Positions 8,193 through 16,541 of a DNA stretch of 64,000 nt are shown piece by piece. The stretch is from Mycobacterium sp. Aquia_213. Lineage in GTDB: Bacteria; Actinomycetota; Actinomycetes; Mycobacteriales; Mycobacteriaceae. Below the pieces are notes generated by a model that saw only the letters and a program-made list of their open reading frames with translations, did not search any database and had not been told where the DNA came from. Every line of letters starts with the position of its first letter. The first letter of the stretch is position 1. The stretch lies in assembly GCF_026625985.1 (NCBI RefSeq), contig NZ_CP113116.1, forward strand, positions 3,038,001 to 3,102,000. The letters are read 5' to 3'. Made by a program: the position numbers and the translations under genes.

Positions 8193-10427
8193 TCAGAGGC
8201 TCTGCGCGGCTTCGTATCGTGCTTGATCCTCGAGGACCGTCACCGGTATCCCGTTAAGCGCACCGTTACCGGATGGCTCGTCGATAAAGGTGGGCAGCGA
8301 AAGCGCATTGGTGTTGGCGCCGGGTGAGCTGTTGGCGACCGACATGCGGGTGCCCGGCTTGCCGTGTCCCCATCCGTGCGGCATCGACACCACACCGGGT
8401 TTGATCGCGTCGGTGACTTCGACGGGCACTTTGATCTCGCCGGCCTCCGATTTCACCGTGACGACGTCGTTGTCGCTCACGCCGCAGCGCGTCGCGTCGT
8501 CGGGGTGAATCAGCAGCGTGCACCGGTCCTTGCCCTTCATCAGCGCGGGCACGTTGTGCAGCCAGGTGTTGTTCGACCGCAGGTGGCGACGGCTGACCAG
8601 CACCAACGGCTCGGCGGGCCGCTGCATCCGCGCGGCCAGCCGGGGCAAGTCGTCGAGCAGGTATTGCGGAGCCAGCCGGATCTTCTTGTCCGGGGTGCCC
8701 AGAATCTCCGGCAGCTGCGGCACCATCGGCCCGAAGTCGATGCCGTTCGGATTCGCCTTGAGCAGGTCCAAGGTGAGCCCGCCGGGATTCTTGCCGTATT
8801 GATCCCCGAAGGGCCCGGTGCGCAGCGTGAGGTCCAGCATCCGCTCGGGGCCGCCGTGGTCGTAGAGCTTGCGGATCTCGGCGCCGTCGACACCCCGGGT
8901 GAAGGCCAGGTAGTCGAAGAAACCGTCGTCGATCGCGGCGACGTCGACGTCTTCGGCCGGTGTGCCGGTGCACAGGCCGGTCAGCCGGATCAGGATCTCC
9001 CATTCGTGCGGGCGATCACCCGGGTCGAACACCGGCGCGGAGTAATTCGCGATGCTGTGGATCGCGAACAGCAAGATCAGGTCGTCGTGGTGGGGCTGCT
9101 CGAGCGGGGAGAGCCCGGGCAGGATCACGTCGGCATGGCGCGTCGTCTCGTTGAGCCAAAGATCGACCGAGATCATCGCCTCGAGCAGCGGCAGCACTTG
9201 GTCGAGCTTGTCGCCGCCGGGCGTGGACAACACCGGGTTGCCCGCGATCGTGATCAGCGCCTTGAGTTGCCCGTCGCCGGGTGTGGCGATTTCCTCGGTC
9301 ATGCACGACACTGGAGCCTGCCCGAGCACTTCCTTGGCGCCGCGCACCCGGGTGTGCCAGCGGCCGAATTCCGGGAGACCGCCCTCGAGGCCGGGCAGCG
9401 GCTGCGTGGTGATCGACCAGGCCGCCGGCTTGGGGAACATCGCCCCGCCGGGGGTGTCGAAATGGCCGGTCAAAATGTTGATTACATCGACCATCCAGCT
9501 CGCCAGGCTGCCAAACTCCTGGTTGCACAAGCCAATTCGGCCGTACACCACCGATCGCTCGGCGGTGGCAAGCTCGCGCGCCAAACGCCGGATGCTGTCC
9601 ACGTCGATTCCGGTGACGTCGCTGACCCGCTCCGGCGGCCAGTCCGCGGCTACTGCGCGCATGGTGTCGACGCCGTCGACATACGGCCCGGGATTCACCA
9701 GGTCCTCGTCGAACAGCGTGTGCGCGACCGCGAGCAGCAACGCGGCGTCGGTGCCCGGCACGATCGGCAGCCACTCGTCGGCCTGGGCCGCGGTCTGGGT
9801 ACGCACCGGGTCGATCACGATCACCTTGCCGCGTTTGCGAATTCCGTCGATCAGGCCCATCACGTCGGGTGCGGCCAGCAGTGAACCCTGCGACGCGGCA
9901 GGGTTGGCGCCCATAATGACCAGCAGGTCGGTGCGCTCGATGTCGGGCACCGGAAAGTTCCACCAGAGGCCGTACATCAGGTGCGACGACAGGTTCTTCG
10001 GCCACTGATCGACCGTTCCCGGTGAATACGTGACCGGCATCCCCGACATGCCCATCAGCACGCCGGCGTAGCGGGCCAGCGAAAACGAGTGCGCCAGTGG
10101 GTTACCGGTGTAGGCGGTGACCGCACCGATCCCGTATTTCTCGATCACCGGCGTCAGTAGTTCGGTGCAGCGACGAAACGCCGCGTCCCAGCTGACCTCC
10201 TGCCAGGCCCCGTCGACCTTGATCATCGGGCTGCGGACGCGGTCCGGGTCGTGGTGTACCGCGCCCAGCGATACGCCCTTCGGGCAGAGGTGTCCGCGAC
10301 TCCACACGTCGTCTCGGTTGCCGCGAATGCCGGTGACCATTCCGGCCTCGACGTGAATCTCCAAGCCGCACATAGCTTCACACAGCGGACAGGTCCGAAT
10401 ATGTTTGCCGTCAGCTCCCGGTTTCAT
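8193..10427 (-). CDS. Molybdopterin-dependent oxidoreductase
   Basis: This is a 744-residue catalytic subunit of the DMSO reductase/formate dehydrogenase superfamily. The N-terminus holds a 4Fe-4S site: CPLCEAMCG followed about 28 residues later by CPKG. It is followed by molybdopterin guanine dinucleotide-binding regions (LLVIMGANPAASQGS, VIDPVRTQTAAQAD) and a C-terminal molydopterin-dinucleotide-binding domain (LLIHPDDATRCGVSDND, VSMPHGWGHGKPG). The start ATG at 10427 gives the family-like N-terminus; the frame is open to 10469. There is no Tat signal, so it is cytoplasmic. No separate Fe-S or membrane subunit gene is adjacent. The electron partner and substrate are not evident. Confidence 0.92.
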   Translation of the reverse strand: MKPGADGKHIRTCPLCEAMCGLEIHVEAGMVTGIRGNRDDVWSRGHLCPKGVSLGAVHHDPDRVRSPMIKVDGAWQEVSWDAAFRRCTELLTPVIEKYGIGAVTAYTGNPLAHSFSLARYAGVLMGMSGMPVTYSPGTVDQWPKNLSSHLMYGLWWNFPVPDIERTDLLVIMGANPAASQGSLLAAPDVMGLIDGIRKRGKVIVIDPVRTQTAAQADEWLPIVPGTDAALLLAVAHTLFDEDLVNPGPYVDGVDTMRAVAADWPPERVSDVTGIDVDSIRRLARELATAERSVVYGRIGLCNQEFGSLASWMVDVINILTGHFDTPGGAMFPKPAAWSITTQPLPGLEGGLPEFGRWHTRVRGAKEVLGQAPVSCMTEEIATPGDGQLKALITIAGNPVLSTPGGDKLDQVLPLLEAMISVDLWLNETTRHADVILPGLSPLEQPHHDDLILLFAIHSIANYSAPVFDPGDRPHEWEILIRLTGLCTGTPAEDVDVAAIDDGFFDYLAFTRGVDGAEIRKLYDHGGPERMLDLTLRTGPFGDQYGKNPGGLTLDLLKANPNGIDFGPMVPQLPEILGTPDKKIRLAPQYLLDDLPRLAARMQRPAEPLVLVSRRHLRSNNTWLHNVPALMKGKDRCTLLIHPDDATRCGVSDNDVVTVKSEAGEIKVPVEVTDAIKPGVVSMPHGWGHGKPGTRMSVANSSPGANTNALSLPTFIDEPSGNGALNGIPVTVLEDQARYEAAQSL

Positions 10428-10478
10428 CCACCCACTGTATTGCGCTACCCCGGGTAGCGGAAGTAGCAAAAACGGAGG

Positions 10479-10910
10479 TCAGCCGACCCAGGGCCCGAAG
10501 CCGCCAACCTTCTCGATGTGGATGCGATTGAGGTATCCCGGCGGCGCGTCGTCCGGCGGGAACTGCACGCCCGGCTGTCCGAGCACGGCATTGAGTTCCG
10601 TCAGCAGCTCGGGGGCACCGCCCTCGACGATCCGTGCGGTCCCGTTGACGGACAGGTAGGGACGCGGCTTCGTTTCCGCGTGCGGACCGTCCACCGCCAC
10701 GATCGTGACGGCCACCCGCGAATCGTTGCGGATGTTGCGGAGCTTCTTGTAGTCGGCCAGGTGGGCGCTGACCAGCTCGTCCCCGTCCGGCGTCGACTGC
10801 AATGCGACCCAGACCAGGCTCACCTGGGGGCTGCCGTCGGGATTGATGGTGACCAGCGTGGCATCAGCACCCTTGCCGATCAGGTTTCGTGCGGCGTCGT
10901 TGAGTTCCAT
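10479..10910 (-). CDS. PPOX-class split-barrel flavin/F420-dependent protein
   Basis: A 143-residue protein of the pyridoxamine-phosphate-oxidase-like split beta-barrel fold. It begins MELNDAARNLIGKGADATLVTINPDGSPQVSLVW, the usual opening strand pair. It also has KKLRNIRNDSRVAVTIV, the phosphate-contacting segment, and a late GTARIVEGG. Mycobacterial members mostly use F420 or FMN to reduce small substrates. The ATG at 10910 is preferred over upstream in-frame options up to 11033, because the fold begins there. It lies 51 bases before the molybdopterin oxidoreductase on the same strand and may be co-transcribed. Confidence 0.85.
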   Translation of the reverse strand: MELNDAARNLIGKGADATLVTINPDGSPQVSLVWVALQSTPDGDELVSAHLADYKKLRNIRNDSRVAVTIVAVDGPHAETKPRPYLSVNGTARIVEGGAPELLTELNAVLGQPGVQFPPDDAPPGYLNRIHIEKVGGFGPWVG

Positions 10911-11015
10911 GCGTTGTTCTACCGCTGCACGCCGCGATTCATTCCCGTTCGGGACGCCGGCGGGTGTAACCACCGGCGCTATTCCTTGAGAGACATTTGA
11001 ATCTGACAAGTTACC

Positions 11016-11022
11016 TATACAT
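11016..11022 (+). promoter_or_regulatory. Candidate SigA-type -10 box
   Basis: TATACAT sits 74 bases upstream of the small ORF at 11097 in a divergent gap that is locally AT-richer than its surroundings. It matches the mycobacterial -10 consensus TANNNT. No convincing -35 is visible, which is common in mycobacteria. Confidence 0.35.
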
Positions 11023-11096
11023 CCGCGGCGCATCGGCCCTAGCGTCGACTACGTCCGAAAGACCTGCCCCAGGAGCTAGGAGCCGGAGGCGCGGCC

Positions 11097-11279
11097 ATGA
11101 CCGATCAGCAGCCCCCGATGAACATCGAGTATCTCCGTCGCGAGGTGCTCGCCCGGATAGACGCACACCCACTCGATGATTGGTCCCCCGCCTTGTTACG
11201 GGCCATGATAGCCGTCTTCGACCTGAACGGAGTCATGCCCAAGCCGCTCCAGCGCTTCCAGCCTCGTATCGTCCAGTAA
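11097..11279 (+). CDS. Small hypothetical protein, 60 aa
   Basis: A 60-residue ORF starts at the ATG at 11097 behind GGAGGCGCGGCC. The product contains MNIEYLRREVLARIDAHPL followed by DDWSPALLRAMIAVFDLNG. It is helical, soluble and without cysteine. It lies between the divergent split-barrel gene and the SnoaL-like gene on the same strand, with a -10-like box upstream. No function is known to me. The ribosome binding site, promoter-like box and amphipathic pattern argue that it is a real small gene. Confidence 0.6.
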   Translation: MTDQQPPMNIEYLRREVLARIDAHPLDDWSPALLRAMIAVFDLNGVMPKPLQRFQPRIVQ

Positions 11280-11342
11280 GCACATTGCCCGCCTGACTAA
11301 GGTGCTATGCGGGGGCCTGCGCTCGGGTGAGGAGTCACGGCG

Positions 11343-11792
11343 ATGGAGATATGGGAACTGGCGGCCCGTGAGCAGATCCGTGACACGCTCGCCCGCTACA
11401 ACTGGTCCGGTGACGCCGGCCGGCTTGACGGGCTTGCCGAAACATTCTGCCCAGACGGCATTCTCGAGATTCGCGGCGCCGAGCCACTGCGCGGCCGATC
11501 CGAGATCGTCGCGTTCCTGGGCGGGGTCACCGGGAAGATCGCGGTCGACGCGGACGTGAAGCCGGTCGTTCGGCACAACGTCGCCAACGTCTTGTTCACC
11601 TCGTTGACTCCCGACGAGGCGCAGGTCTCGTGTTACTTCACCGTCGCCACCCATATCGGGCTGGACCATTTCGGCCGCTATCGCGACGTCCTGGTGCCCG
11701 ACGGTGACGCCTGGCTGATCAAGCACCGCAAGGTGTCGACGGATTGGGCGGCCGCCGACTCGGCGATGGGCCGGCCGTCACCCGGCGGGTGA
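11343..11792 (+). CDS. SnoaL-like / NTF2-fold protein
   Basis: This 149-residue protein has the cone-shaped NTF2/SnoaL fold seen in ketosteroid isomerases, polyketide cyclases and dehydratases. The opening AAREQIRDTLARYNWSGDAG and the LAETFCPDGILEIRGAEPLRG segment are typical. A late VATHIGLDHFGRYRDVLVPD forms the back sheet. The start ATG at 11343 has GAGGAG upstream. It is encoded just before an HsaD-like C-C hydrolase in a steroid-type catabolic region, so a role in binding, isomerising or dehydrating a ring intermediate is plausible. The catalytic residues cannot be fixed from sequence alone. Confidence 0.85.
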   Translation: MEIWELAAREQIRDTLARYNWSGDAGRLDGLAETFCPDGILEIRGAEPLRGRSEIVAFLGGVTGKIAVDADVKPVVRHNVANVLFTSLTPDEAQVSCYFTVATHIGLDHFGRYRDVLVPDGDAWLIKHRKVSTDWAAADSAMGRPSPGG

Positions 11793-11794
11793 TG

Positions 11795-11858
11795 GCTTTG
11801 AGTGTGCATCCAGGACGCCCTCAGTGCACACTCCACACCGTCAACGCACACTCAAGGC
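11795..11858. repeat. Inverted repeat with three GAGTGTGC units
   Basis: Between the SnoaL-like gene and the hydrolase, arms at 11795-11807 and 11846-11858 match at 12 of 13 positions (core TTGAGTGTGC / GCACACTCAA). A third copy, GCACACTC, lies at 11826-11833. It could be an operator array for the hydrolase or a dispersed intergenic palindrome. Confidence 0.45.
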
Positions 11859-11924
11859 GGCGTCGCATACCGATCAGCGGAACACCGCTCACGCGTTGCG
11901 CGGCGGCATGGCAGGGTGACATGC

Positions 11925-12797
11925 GTGGCAAATACCTCTGCAGCGACCGTCGAGCATGACCTGCGTGAAATCTCCACCCCGAAGGGCGCTTTGCGCTACT
12001 ACGACTGCGGCCCAGAATCCGGTCCGGTGCTGCTGTTCCTGCACGGCTCCGGCCCCGGGGTCACCGGCTGGCGCAACTTTCGCGGGATTCTGCCCACGTT
12101 CGCCGAGCACTTCCGCTGCCTGATCCTGGAATTCCCCGGCTTCGGGGTCACCGACGATTTCGGCGGCCACCCGATGGTCACGGCGTTCGGCGTTGTCGCG
12201 CCGTTCCTGGACGCGCTCGAAGTCGACAAGGCACACATCGTCGGCAACTCAATGGGTGGCGGCGTCGGCATCAACTTCGCCATCGGCAATCCGGACCGCA
12301 TCGACCGTCTGGTGACCATCGGCGGCATCGGTACCAACATCTTCACTCCCAGCCCCAGTGAGGGCATCCGGCTGTTGCAGGAGTTCGTCGAGGACCCGAC
12401 CCGGCAGCGGCTCGTCGACTGGCTCAAGTCGATGGTCTACGACCAGACCCTGGTGACCGACGAACTCATCGAAGAACGCTGGCAGCTGGCCACCGATCCC
12501 GTCACGCTGGACGCCGCGCGCCGGATGTACGGCAAGGCGGCATTCGCCGCGATGAACTCCGCGATGGCGGCCTCCGACCGGCCGTTCCCATGGGCGACCA
12601 TGCACAAGCTGGCCGCGCCCACGCTGCTGACGTGGGGCCGCGACGATCGGGTGAGCCCGCCTGACATGGCGCTGATTCCGATGCGCACCATCCCCAACGC
12701 GGAGCTGCATATCTTTCCGAACTCCGGGCACTGGGCCATGATCGAAGCCAAGGCGGCATTCGAAAGCACGGTCCTGGGATTCCTGTCCCGCGACTAG
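11925..12797 (+). CDS. Alpha/beta hydrolase, HsaD-like C-C bond (meta-cleavage product) hydrolase
   Basis: This 290-residue hydrolase closely resembles M. tuberculosis HsaD, which splits the ring-opened product 4,5-9,10-diseco-DHSA during cholesterol A/B-ring degradation. The oxyanion region is HGSGPGVTGWRNF. The nucleophile is S109 in GNSMGGG, the acid is D241 in WGRDDRVSP and the base is H269 in GHWAM. The start is taken as GTG 11925; the frame is open to 11802, but that extension crosses an inverted repeat. It is convergent with an NTF2-fold gene, and the stops overlap in CTAG. HsaA-like and HsaC-like enzymes lie 4-6 kb away, supporting a second ring-degradation pathway. The exact substrate is unproven. 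Confidence 0.9.
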   Translation: MANTSAATVEHDLREISTPKGALRYYDCGPESGPVLLFLHGSGPGVTGWRNFRGILPTFAEHFRCLILEFPGFGVTDDFGGHPMVTAFGVVAPFLDALEVDKAHIVGNSMGGGVGINFAIGNPDRIDRLVTIGGIGTNIFTPSPSEGIRLLQEFVEDPTRQRLVDWLKSMVYDQTLVTDELIEERWQLATDPVTLDAARRMYGKAAFAAMNSAMAASDRPFPWATMHKLAAPTLLTWGRDDRVSPPDMALIPMRTIPNAELHIFPNSGHWAMIEAKAAFESTVLGFLSRD

Positions 12798-13270
12798 GGT
12801 GCTCCCGCAAGGCCTTTCAACAGCAAGGCGTGCGCGTCGGGATTGCCGTCGAGCACCCGGCTGGTGCGAGTGGTGATCTGCCATTGTTCGTCGATGCGCC
12901 GCAGCGCGAAATGATGTGCGGTGGCGCGCCATACCCGATATCCGTCGCCGTCGCGTACCAGCACCAGGGATTCGCACACCGCCACCGCCTCGTCACCGGT
13001 GACCGTGACGACGCACGGCCCGAGGAAGTGCGAGCAGCCCTTCTTCACCAGCTTCTGGTGGGCCTCCGAGCTGATCATCGCGTGCACATCGGCCCGGCCC
13101 TGCATGCGCCAGCCGTCGACGTCGTACACGCCGTCGGTGGCCCACAGGCGCGCGCTGGCATCCGGGTCGCCGGCGTCGACCGCGGGGCCGTAGGACGCGA
13201 TCAACTGCCGGATGTCGCGGTCGTCTTCGAGCCGGCGCAGCCGGGCTGCCAATTCCGCCAAGTCCGTCAC
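12794..13270 (-). CDS. SnoaL-like / NTF2-fold protein
   Basis: This is a 158-residue NTF2-fold protein. The sequence RLRRLEDDRDIRQLIASYGPAVDAGDPDASARLW is the classic SnoaL-4 opening, followed by YDVDGWRMQGRADVHAMI and HFLGPCVVTVTGDEAVAVCE. Start GTG 13270 is supported by GGAG five bases upstream; upstream frame extension to 13402 lies inside the SDR pseudogene. It is the last gene of the minus-strand run BVMO - SDR - SDR pseudogene - NTF2. Proteins of this fold are common beside steroid and polyketide oxidation genes as isomerases or dehydratases. The reaction is inferred from context only. Confidence 0.87.
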   Translation of the reverse strand: MTDLAELAARLRRLEDDRDIRQLIASYGPAVDAGDPDASARLWATDGVYDVDGWRMQGRADVHAMISSEAHQKLVKKGCSHFLGPCVVTVTGDEAVAVCESLVLVRDGDGYRVWRATAHHFALRRIDEQWQITTRTSRVLDGNPDAHALLLKGLAGAP

Positions 13271-13280
13271 GGTCGTCTCC

Positions 13281-13645
13281 TCATCGCTGGGTGGCGCCCG
13301 CGTCGACGGGCAGGATGATCGCGGTGATGTAGCGCGCCTCGTCGGAGGCCAGGAACAGTGCGGCGTTGGCGACATCGACCGGGTCGATCCACGGCACTGC
13401 AAGCATATTCATCGACTCCGCCGCCTCGGCGAATTCCGCACGGGTGGGCGGGCGGTCCAAGTCGGGCCGGAACGCGCTGCTGACGACGTCGTTCTGGATC
13501 ATCGGCGTGTCGACGTTGGTGGGGTTGATGCAGTTGACCCGAAGATTGTGTGGCGCAAGTTCATTGGCCAGGCTACCTGGGCGCGACCGATCCCCCGTGC
13601 CGCGCCGGTGATCAGAGCAACCTTGTCGGCGAGCCGTCCGGTCAT
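13281..13645 (-). pseudogene. SDR pseudogene with a large internal deletion and frameshift
   Basis: The ATG at 13645 opens a normal SDR N-terminus, MTGRLADKVALITGAARGIG, through GRAQ. At about 13576 the sequence jumps to SLANELAPHNLRVNCINP in a different frame and continues to a normal SDR C-terminus ending PVDAGATQR at 13281. Compared with the intact neighbour SDR (13642-14445), about 145 codons are missing, including the NAG and YxxxK catalytic motifs, and the join is out of frame. No functional enzyme can be made. The C-terminal part resembles mycofactocin-type SDRs (TPMIQND). Confidence 0.85.
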
Positions 13646-14445
13646 GTCGTCTTCTGGGTCAGGCCGGCGTCGACGACGAGCTGCGTGCCGGTGATATAGC
13701 GGCCCTGATCGGAGGCCAGGAACACCACCGCGTTGGCGATATCGACGGGCTCCACCCAAGGGACCGGCAGCAGGTTGCGCGCCTGCAGCACCTCGGCGGC
13801 GTCGGCCGCCGTCGGGTTGGCCAGATCGGGCCGCAGCTTCCGGTACATCTGCTCGTTGAGCACCATCGGTGTCGCGACCGCCCCCGGGTGCACGGTGTTG
13901 ACCCGGATGCGTCGCGGCCCCAGCTCGTTGGCCAGCGTGCGGGCCAGCCCGACCACCGCGTGCTTGCTGGCCGTGTAGTGGGCGGTATTGGCGGTGCCGC
14001 GAAGGCCGTTGGTGGAGCTGATCAGAACGACGGATCCGCCGTCGGCCCCGATGTGCGGCACGCCCGCCCTGACGGTGTGCCACGCCCCGGTGAGGTTGAT
14101 GTCCAGCGTGCGCTGCCAAACCCGCGGGTCGAGTTCCCAGGACGGGCCGCCCGGGGCGTGGATACCGGCGTTGGCGATGATGACGTCGAGCCGGCCCAGT
14201 TCGGCGACTCCGCCGTCAATCGCTGACGTCACGGCCGCGAGGTCGCTCACATCCGCATAACCTGTGACGCAGCGCCGGCCCCGACTTTCGACTTCCGTTG
14301 CGGTACCGGCTAACTCGTCGGCCAGCGCGGCGACATCGAGGGCAATCACGTCGGCACCCTCGTCGGCGAAGCGCTGACAGTGCACCCGCCCGGTGCCTTT
14401 GGCGGCGCCGGTGACCACGACGACCTTGTCGAGTAATCCAGTCAT
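13642..14445 (-). CDS. SDR oxidoreductase, mycofactocin-coupled type
   Basis: This 267-residue short-chain dehydrogenase has TGAAKGTGRVH, acidic D37 after strand 2 (ALDVA, suggesting NAD), NAGIHAPGG, the Ser of LISSTNG and the Y-T-A-S-K catalytic tyrosine and lysine. The GRVHCQRFADEGADVIALD segment and late VPWVEPVDIANAVVFLASD resemble the mycofactocin-associated SDR group, which keeps NAD(H) bound and exchanges electrons with mycofactocin. The start at ATG 14445 overlaps the stop of the Baeyer-Villiger gene (ATGA), and its own stop overlaps the pseudogene start. It probably oxidises an alcohol to the ketone used by the monooxygenase, or the reverse. Confidence 0.92.
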   Translation of the reverse strand: MTGLLDKVVVVTGAAKGTGRVHCQRFADEGADVIALDVAALADELAGTATEVESRGRRCVTGYADVSDLAAVTSAIDGGVAELGRLDVIIANAGIHAPGGPSWELDPRVWQRTLDINLTGAWHTVRAGVPHIGADGGSVVLISSTNGLRGTANTAHYTASKHAVVGLARTLANELGPRRIRVNTVHPGAVATPMVLNEQMYRKLRPDLANPTAADAAEVLQARNLLPVPWVEPVDIANAVVFLASDQGRYITGTQLVVDAGLTQKTT

Positions 14446-16049
14446 TGCTTGATTAGATCGAAGCCGCGGTAGTCGGCGCCGGCGACCTCGGCGCAGATGT
14501 CGTTGTAGGTGGCGAATCCGCCGACGAACAGCATGAAGCCCCTGGGCTTTCCAGGGACGTTGGCGCCCATGTACCAGGAGTTCGCCTTGGTGAACAAGGT
14601 CGTCTCGGCACGACGGGCGCATTCGGCGCCCCAACCGTCCACGCTGTCCACGCCTGCTTCGATCGCGGCCCACCCATGGCTGTCGAGGTAGCCGATCGCC
14701 TGGGCGATCCAGTCCACCTGGGCTTCGGCGTGCAGCACCATGTTCGCGAGCACGGCGGGAGCGCCCGGGCCCGAGATCAGGAAGAGATTGGGGAACCCGT
14801 CGACGCCCATTCCGAGATAGGTGCGCGGTCCGTGGGCCCAGTCCGCGCGCAGCGTGGCACCGCCACGCCCGACGATGTCGATGCTGCCCAGCGCCCCGGT
14901 CATCGCATCGAAACCCGTTGCCAGCACGATCATGTCCAGGTCGTAGTGCGTATCTCCCGCGTTGATTCCCGCGGCGTCGATCGAGTCGATCGGCGTGTCA
15001 CGGACACTGATCAGCGAAACGTTGGGCCGGTTGAACGTTTGAAAGTAGTTGCTGTCGGTACAGATTCGCTTTGTCCCGATCGGATGGTCGGTGGGGATCA
15101 GCAGGTCGGCAACCGCCGGATCGTCGATCACCGCGCGGACCTTCTCCTCGTAGAACTTGCGAGCCTCCTCGTTGGCTTCCAGGTCGGTCATCTGGTCCGG
15201 GAATGTCTTCGAGAACAGCACCCCGCCCAGCTCCCATCGTCTTTCGAATGCCGCGCGCCGCTCCGCTGGGGTGAATTCCATCGCCGGCTTCGCGGCCGTA
15301 AGGTGCGGCGAGCCGCCGCCACTGCGCCACGACAACCGGCGCCGCTGCGCGTAGCCGGCCTTGATCTCGTCGAGCTCGTCGGCCGACAACGCTGCGTTGC
15401 CGGCCGGGACGCTGTAGTTCGCGGTGCGCTGAAACACGTACAGATGCGCGGCTTGCTCGGCAATGATCGGAATCGATTGGATGCCAGACGATCCGGTGCC
15501 GATGACCGCCACCCGCTTGCCGGTGAAGTCGACCGGTTCCCGCGGCCAGTGTGCGGTGTGGTGGGTCTCGCCGGCAAAGGTATCCAGGCCGGGGAAATTC
15601 GGGGTCATCGCGGCCGACAACGGCCCGGTCGCCATCACGGCGAACCGCGCCGAGAGCGCCAAGCCGGTGTCGGTGTGCAGCGTCCAGTGCAGTGTCGTCT
15701 CGTCGAACACGGCGGAGACGACGCGGGTGTCGAAGACGATGTCGCGGCGCAGGTCGAGCTTTTCGGCCACCCAGTTCAGGTAGTCCAGGATCTCGGATTG
15801 GGTGGCGTACTTCTCCGTCCAGTTCCACTCCTGCTGGAGTTCGTCGGAGAACGAGTAGCAGTAGTCGACGCTCTCGACGTCGCAGCGCGCGCCCGGATAC
15901 CGGTTGTAGTACCAGGTCCCGCCGATCTCGGGCGCGGCCTCGAGCACCCGCACCGAGAGCCCCTGCGCGCGCAGCTTGTGCAAGGCATATAGGCCGGCGA
16001 AACCGGCGCCCACCACGACCACGTCGAGAGATTCAGTCACCAGCAGCAC
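14442..16049 (-). CDS. Baeyer-Villiger-type flavin monooxygenase
   Basis: This is a 535-residue FAD/NADPH enzyme that would insert oxygen next to a ketone. It has an FAD Rossmann motif GAGFAGLYALHKL at the N-terminus, then GTWYYNRYPGARCDVES typical of cyclohexanone monooxygenase relatives. The type I BVMO fingerprint FAGETHHTAHWP and an NADPH Rossmann motif GTGSSGIQS follow. The start is GTG at 16049 or a nearby GTG at 16040; neither has a clear ribosome binding site. It heads a minus-strand operon with coupled SDR genes. In a steroid-type locus such an enzyme could attack a C-20 or C-17 ketone or a ring ketone. That substrate is inferred. Confidence 0.92.
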   Translation of the reverse strand: MLLVTESLDVVVVGAGFAGLYALHKLRAQGLSVRVLEAAPEIGGTWYYNRYPGARCDVESVDYCYSFSDELQQEWNWTEKYATQSEILDYLNWVAEKLDLRRDIVFDTRVVSAVFDETTLHWTLHTDTGLALSARFAVMATGPLSAAMTPNFPGLDTFAGETHHTAHWPREPVDFTGKRVAVIGTGSSGIQSIPIIAEQAAHLYVFQRTANYSVPAGNAALSADELDEIKAGYAQRRRLSWRSGGGSPHLTAAKPAMEFTPAERRAAFERRWELGGVLFSKTFPDQMTDLEANEEARKFYEEKVRAVIDDPAVADLLIPTDHPIGTKRICTDSNYFQTFNRPNVSLISVRDTPIDSIDAAGINAGDTHYDLDMIVLATGFDAMTGALGSIDIVGRGGATLRADWAHGPRTYLGMGVDGFPNLFLISGPGAPAVLANMVLHAEAQVDWIAQAIGYLDSHGWAAIEAGVDSVDGWGAECARRAETTLFTKANSWYMGANVPGKPRGFMLFVGGFATYNDICAEVAGADYRGFDLIKQ

Positions 16050-16170
16050 GCTATTGGGCGGTCCGCCGCCGAGCGCCGGCCTTCCCGGTCACCGGACGCT
16101 CCAGTCGAGTTTTCCCGGAGATCGGGCGGGCGCGGGCGCGCCGCTGAGTCGGGCGCGCACGATCGGCCGC

Positions 16171-16449
16171 ATGGCAGACGTTGCACACCTAGAGCTCGAG
16201 CTGGACGGGCGCCGCCACCGGTTGCGCTGGCCGCGCGGCCAGATCCTGATCGATCTGTTGCTGGACGCTGGCATCGACGCGCCGCACTCGTGCCGGGAAG
16301 GCCGCTGCGGTTCGTGCGTGGCGACCGTCGTGGCCGGAGAAGTCGAGATGGCGGCGTGCGAGGTGCTGGGACCCGAGGATGTGCGGGAAGGCCTGATTCT
16401 GGCGTGCCAGGCCAGGCCGGTGAGTGCGGCTGTGCACATCGAGTTCTGA
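16171..16449 (+). CDS. Plant-type 2Fe-2S ferredoxin
   Basis: This 92-residue ferredoxin has the plant-type cluster motif C-x4-C-x2-C in PHSCREGRCGSC, with the fourth cysteine in LILACQARP. The ATG at 16171 gives the expected length. It is the first plus-strand gene of the HsaA/HsaC/KstD-like run and is divergent from the Baeyer-Villiger gene. It likely passes electrons from a reductase to an oxygenase such as the KshA-like Rieske enzyme at 22454; in M. tuberculosis the KshB reductase carries its own 2Fe-2S domain of this kind. No separate reductase gene is present in the cluster. Confidence 0.92.
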   Translation: MADVAHLELELDGRRHRLRWPRGQILIDLLLDAGIDAPHSCREGRCGSCVATVVAGEVEMAACEVLGPEDVREGLILACQARPVSAAVHIEF

Positions 16450-16541
16450 CACGCATTTCCGCCCGCTCATCGGGATTTCCTTTGGGACGGGCGAGGACTG
16501 CGGTAGACCATTACTTAGCCCACACACGTAAGGACAACGAT

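Noticed and set aside
11802..11924. Upstream extension of the HsaD-like hydrolase
   Set aside because: The extra 41 residues run through an inverted repeat and do not belong to the fold; HsaD-like length fits GTG 11925.
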